Of a stretch of DNA of 7,250 nt, positions 1 to 7,250 are shown one piece after another. The stretch is taken from the NCBI GenBank assembly GCA_024710825.1, contig JANJUA010000015.1:1-7250 (forward strand), written 5' to 3'. The notes beneath the pieces were generated by a model. It did no database searches. It was given only the letters and a program-made list of their open reading frames with translations, and was not told where the DNA came from. The stretch's first letter is position 1; each line of letters opens with the position of its first letter. The translations under genes were made by a program, and so were the position numbers. The stretch comes from Solirubrobacteraceae bacterium. GTDB lineage: Bacteria > Actinomycetota > Thermoleophilia > Solirubrobacterales > Solirubrobacteraceae.

Positions 1-1217
1 CCCATCACCGAGTCCTCGAGCACCAGCGGCACCGCGAGCAGGGACGCCGCCGCCTGTCCCGTCACGTCGGCCCCCAGCTCCGGCGCCCGGGCCACGTCGT
101 CGACGATCGTCGCCCGGCGCTCGCTCGCGACACGCTGCACCAGGCCGTCCGCGGCGGGCGCGAACGGCGTGCGCCGCACCGGCACGTCGACGCCCTCGGC
201 CGCCTGCACCATCACGTAGCCGGGCTCTTGCTCCGCGTCGTCGTCGCGCAGCACCATCGCGGTGCTGTCGACCTCCAGCACCTCGGCGATCCGGGCGAGC
301 AGCTCGCCGAGCAGCGCGTCGAGCGGTAGCAGCGACAGCGCCGCGTCGGTCACCCGCTGGAGCGCCTCCAGACGCCGGGTCACCGCCTCGGCGTGCACCC
401 GTGCCGTCTGCTCGCGGATGAGCACCTCGCGCTGCCGCGCGGCCCGCTTGCGCTCGGACAGGTCCTGGACCTGCACGAGCACGGTCGGCTCGACGGCCCC
501 GTCGCCGTTGCGGGCCACCGAGAAGCTCAGCAGCCCCGGCATCCGCCGCCCCCGCGCCCCGAGCAGGCGCTTCTCGACGTCGTAGCGCTCCTCCTCGCCC
601 GCCAGCATCCCCGCACGCCGCTCGGCGTCGACGTCGCGATCCTCGGGGTGGGTGAGCTCGTCGAGCGTGCGGCCCACGAGGTCGGCCTCCTCGCGCCCGA
701 GCGTCTCGCACAGCGCCCGGTTCACCGCGGCGATCCGCTGATGGTCCTCGCCCAGCCGCGCCATGCCGATCGGGGCGCAGTCGAAGGTCGCCCGCTGAAG
801 CGACTCGCTGGCGCGCAGCGCGCGACCCGCCCGCCACAGGTTCACGAACACCGCGACCTTCGAGCGCAGCAGCTCCGGTTCGTACGGCTTGAGGAGGTAG
901 TCGACCGCCCCGGCCTCGTAGCCGCGGAAGACATGCTCGCGCTCCTTGGAGATCGCCGTCACGAAGATGATCGGTATGTCGCGCGTGCGCCGGCGCTGCT
1001 TGACGTAGCGCGCCGTCTCGAAGCCGTCCATGTCCGGCATCTGGACGTCGAGCAGGATCACGGCGAACTCGCCGGTCAGCAGCCGCCGCAGCGCCTCCGC
1101 GCCCGAGCTCACCGAGACGAGCTCGCAGTCCAACGGCGCCAGGGTCGCCTCGAGCGCCACGAGGTTCTCGCGACGGTCGTCGACGAGCAGGATCGCGGGG
1201 CGCAGGTCGGGGCTCAT
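1..1217 (-). CDS. Receiver-PAS-GAF signalling protein, C-terminal output domain beyond the left edge
   Basis: The frame runs from an ATG at 1217 to the left edge without a stop, giving 405 residues. Residues about 6-125 are an intact response-regulator receiver: acidic pair D13/D14, phospho-acceptor D57 in LLDVQMPDMDG, T87 in FVTAIS and K110 in YLLKPYEP. A PAS domain with its C-terminal PAC part spans about 135-257 (CAPIGMARL, NRALCETLG, LTHPEDR, then QDLSERKRA). A linker helix (about 258-290) leads into a GAF domain (about 290 to the edge; LQRVTDAALSLLPLDALL, RRATIVDDV, LLAVPLVLEDS). In related proteins such an N-terminus precedes either a histidine kinase or a SpoIIE-type phosphatase; the window cannot tell which. 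The start overlaps the cheB stop as ATGA and has a weak GGGGT six bases upstream. It is the most obvious candidate in the operon for phosphorylation in trans by the poly-HAMP kinase. Confidence 0.92.
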   Translation of the reverse strand, partial: MSPDLRPAILLVDDRRENLVALEATLAPLDCELVSVSSGAEALRRLLTGEFAVILLDVQMPDMDGFETARYVKQRRRTRDIPIIFVTAISKEREHVFRGYEAGAVDYLLKPYEPELLRSKVAVFVNLWRAGRALRASESLQRATFDCAPIGMARLGEDHQRIAAVNRALCETLGREEADLVGRTLDELTHPEDRDVDAERRAGMLAGEEERYDVEKRLLGARGRRMPGLLSFSVARNGDGAVEPTVLVQVQDLSERKRAARQREVLIREQTARVHAEAVTRRLEALQRVTDAALSLLPLDALLGELLARIAEVLEVDSTAMVLRDDDAEQEPGYVMVQAAEGVDVPVRRTPFAPAADGLVQRVASERRATIVDDVARAPELGADVTGQAAASLLAVPLVLEDSVM

Positions 1218-1777
1218 CGCCGCACCCCGCAGATGCTCGCCAGGCGCGGCCCGATCCGCTCCAGCGCCAGCACCAGCGCATCCGGGCAGGCGGCCAGCGC
1301 GGCAGCGGGCATCTCGGAGCGCTCCGCGCCGTCGGGATCCTGCACGATCGCGATGCCGCCGCGGCGCCGGATCGCCGCCAGCCCCGCCGCGCCGTCGTCG
1401 TTGGCCCCGGTCAGGACGACGCCCACGCCGCGCGCGCCGCGCGCGACCGCCGCGGTCTCGAACAGCACGTCGATCGAGGGGCGGCTGAACGCGACCGGCG
1501 CGTCCACGCTCAGCGCGACGCCGTCGCCCTCGACGAGCAGGTGGTAGTCCGGAGGCGCGAGCAGCACCTCGCCCCCGCGCAGCGGCGCCTTGTCCTCGGC
1601 CTCGTTCACGGGCAGCGCGCACACGCGGCGCAGCAGCTCGCCGAGCAGCGCGTCGCTGCCGCTGCGGTGCTGCGCGACGACGGTCGCGGCGGCGAAGCCG
1701 GCCGGCAGCGCGCCCAGGACCCTGCGCAGCGCCTCCAGCCCGCCCCACGACGTGCCGATCGCGACGAGGTCGACCAT
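1214..1777 (-). CDS. cheB: Single-domain CheB-type protein-glutamate methylesterase
   Basis: CheB hydrolyses glutamate methyl esters and can deamidate glutamines, opposing CheR. This 187-residue protein corresponds to the C-terminal catalytic domain alone. Classical CheB is about 350 residues, with an N-terminal receiver that restrains the esterase; that receiver is absent here. The expected catalytic triad is present: Ser10 in GTSWGG, His37 in VAQHRSG and Asp128 in LTGANDDGAAG. Other family landmarks are APPDYHLL (74-81), FSRPSIDVLFE (97-107) and VQDPDGAERSEMP near the end. The ATG at 1777 shares its A with the cheR stop (TGATG) and has a GGAG six bases upstream. The stop overlaps the next gene's start (ATGA). 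Without a receiver, its activity is presumably constitutive or controlled by protein contacts. The Trp after the catalytic Ser differs from the enteric GASTGG motif. Confidence 0.94.
   Translation of the reverse strand: MVDLVAIGTSWGGLEALRRVLGALPAGFAAATVVAQHRSGSDALLGELLRRVCALPVNEAEDKAPLRGGEVLLAPPDYHLLVEGDGVALSVDAPVAFSRPSIDVLFETAAVARGARGVGVVLTGANDDGAAGLAAIRRRGGIAIVQDPDGAERSEMPAAALAACPDALVLALERIGPRLASICGVRR
1224..1228 (-). promoter_or_regulatory. Weak ribosome binding site of the receiver-PAS-GAF gene
   Basis: GGGGT on the minus strand lies six bases before the ATG at 1217, within the 3' end of cheB. It is only a partial match to Shine-Dalgarno, and the ATGA overlap with cheB probably contributes by re-initiation. 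Confidence 0.4.
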
Positions 1778-2607
1778 CAGCCGCTCCGCCGGAAGAGCTT
1801 CTCGGCGGCGTCGAGCGCCTCGTAGCGCGCGGCGATCTCGGCGGGCGCGATGGCCTCCTTGCGTCCCAGCGCGAGCAGCCCGAGCGGGGCCAGGCTGTCC
1901 AGGAAGAGCTCGTGCACGTGGCGCTGGAGCTCCCGTCCGAAGTAGATCATCACGTTGCGGCACACGATCAGGTGGAACTCGTTGAAGGAGCGGTCCGTGG
2001 CGAGGTTGTGCTGGGCGAAGACGATGTTGCGCGCGAGCTCGGGGTCGAAGAAGGCCGCCCCGCCGCGCGCCGCGTAGTACTCCGAGAACGAGCGCTCGCC
2101 GCCCGCGCGCTGGTAGTTGACGGTGTAGTCCTGCATCCGCTCCAGCGCGAACGCCCCGCCGCGCGCCTGCGCCAGCGCGCTCTCGTTCATGTCGGTGGCG
2201 TAGATGCGCGCCCGCTCCAGCAGCCCGGTCTCGTGCAGCGCGATCGCCAGCGAGTACGCCTCCTCCCCCGTCGAGCAGCCCGCGTTCCAGATGCGCAGGA
2301 ACGGATAGGTCCGCAGCAGCGGGAACGCCCGCTCGCGCAGCGCCAGGTGGAAGGACGGGTCGCGGAACATCTCCGTGACGTTGATCGACAGGTCCTTCAG
2401 CAGCCGGTCGAGCACCGCCTCGTCGTGCAGGACGCGCTCGTGCAGCGCGGTGATCGTCGTCAGGCTCTCGAGGTGGGTCCGGCGCCACACGCGCCGGCGC
2501 AGCGAGGCCGTGGCGTAGCCGCGGAAGTCGAAGCCGTAGCGCCGGTAGATCGCCTCCAGCAGCAGCTCTAGCTCCAGCTCCTCGAGATCCTGTCCGTGCG
2601 GGCCCAC
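1777..2607 (-). CDS. cheR: CheR-type protein-glutamate O-methyltransferase
   Basis: CheR transfers a methyl group from S-adenosylmethionine to glutamate side chains, classically on chemoreceptors in the cytoplasm. From the chosen GTG the protein has 276 residues, normal for a single-domain CheR. An N-terminal helical region (about 11-72) carries the basic stretch SLRRRVWRR. It is followed by NVTEMFRD (76-83), the SAM-binding loop AGCSTGEEAYSLA (109-121), YATDMNE (136-142) with the acidic residue that usually contacts SAM, QHNL (199-202) and CRNVMIYF (216-223). There are no TPRs and no fused kinase. The GTG at 2607 lies 14 bases after the kinase stop. No well-spaced Shine-Dalgarno is present (a GAGGGC abuts the GTG), so translation is probably coupled to the kinase. 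An alternative GTG at 2637 would add ten residues and overlap the kinase end by 16 bases. The stop forms TGATG with the cheB start. The likely substrate is the neighbouring kinase or a receptor outside the window. Confidence 0.93.
   Translation of the reverse strand: MGPHGQDLEELELELLLEAIYRRYGFDFRGYATASLRRRVWRRTHLESLTTITALHERVLHDEAVLDRLLKDLSINVTEMFRDPSFHLALRERAFPLLRTYPFLRIWNAGCSTGEEAYSLAIALHETGLLERARIYATDMNESALAQARGGAFALERMQDYTVNYQRAGGERSFSEYYAARGGAAFFDPELARNIVFAQHNLATDRSFNEFHLIVCRNVMIYFGRELQRHVHELFLDSLAPLGLLALGRKEAIAPAEIAARYEALDAAEKLFRRSG
1784..1787 (-). promoter_or_regulatory. Ribosome binding site of cheB
   Basis: GGAG on the minus strand lies six bases before the ATG at 1777, inside the last codons of cheR. 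It supports this start and fits translation coupled to cheR. Confidence 0.6.
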
Positions 2608-2621
2608 GCCCTCGGTGCCCG

Positions 2622-7250
<4,629 letters not shown>

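Noticed and set aside
393..1547. Long plus-strand open frame of 384 residues, with shorter neighbours at 262-585, 1030-1488, 1541-1825 and 1590-1985.
   Set aside because: They are antisense to the receiver-PAS-GAF, cheB and cheR genes. Their composition (Arg, Ala, Ser, Pro, His) is typical of shadow frames in GC-rich DNA, and no motif is recognisable.
1778..2488. Upstream extension of the cheB frame on the minus strand to 2488.
   Set aside because: The extra residues are an out-of-frame reading of cheR with low-complexity Arg/Ala composition. The ATG at 1777 has a ribosome binding site, and the CheB fold begins right after it.
2608..2621. Possible terminator or promoter in the only gap between genes.
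   Set aside because: The gap is 14 bases, too short for a convincing hairpin with a T-tract or for a -35/-10 pair.

Overview
The window is GC-rich throughout and carries four tightly packed genes, all on the minus strand. They are transcribed from the right edge towards the left edge. The G/C-rich third codon positions, the use of GTG as a start, and the families present suggest a high-GC bacterium. An actinobacterium is my best guess, possibly of the Thermoleophilia/Solirubrobacterales type, but the sequence does not prove this. No RNA gene, insertion sequence, CRISPR array or terminator is visible, and there is no non-coding stretch longer than about 14 bases.

Layout in order of transcription: (1) 7250-2622, the 3' part (1542 residues in view) of a very large hybrid histidine kinase. 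It has a tandem poly-HAMP array of 92-residue units, then a GAF domain, an E/Q-rich coiled coil, HisKA, HATPase_c and three receiver domains, the first of which has lost its phospho-acceptor. (2) 2607-1777, a CheR-type protein-glutamate methyltransferase. (3) 1777-1214, a stand-alone CheB methylesterase domain with no receiver. (4) 1217 to the left edge, a protein beginning with an intact receiver, followed by PAS and GAF domains, whose C-terminal output domain lies outside the window.

The junctions are a 14-base gap, a TGATG overlap and an ATGA overlap, so this looks like one translationally coupled operon encoding one signalling pathway. The poly-HAMP array resembles that of fungal group III (Nik1/Os-1) kinases and their bacterial relatives. 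Such arrays are thought to pass conformational signals along stacked four-helix bundles. CheR and CheB normally add and remove methyl groups on chemoreceptor glutamates, but no chemoreceptor, CheA or CheW is visible here. The attractive inference is that they adjust the kinase itself, perhaps on its E/Q-rich coiled coil. The last gene could be the diffusible phosphorylation target. The gene neighbourhood is a recognisable type, but its signal, methylation target and output cannot be read from the sequence.
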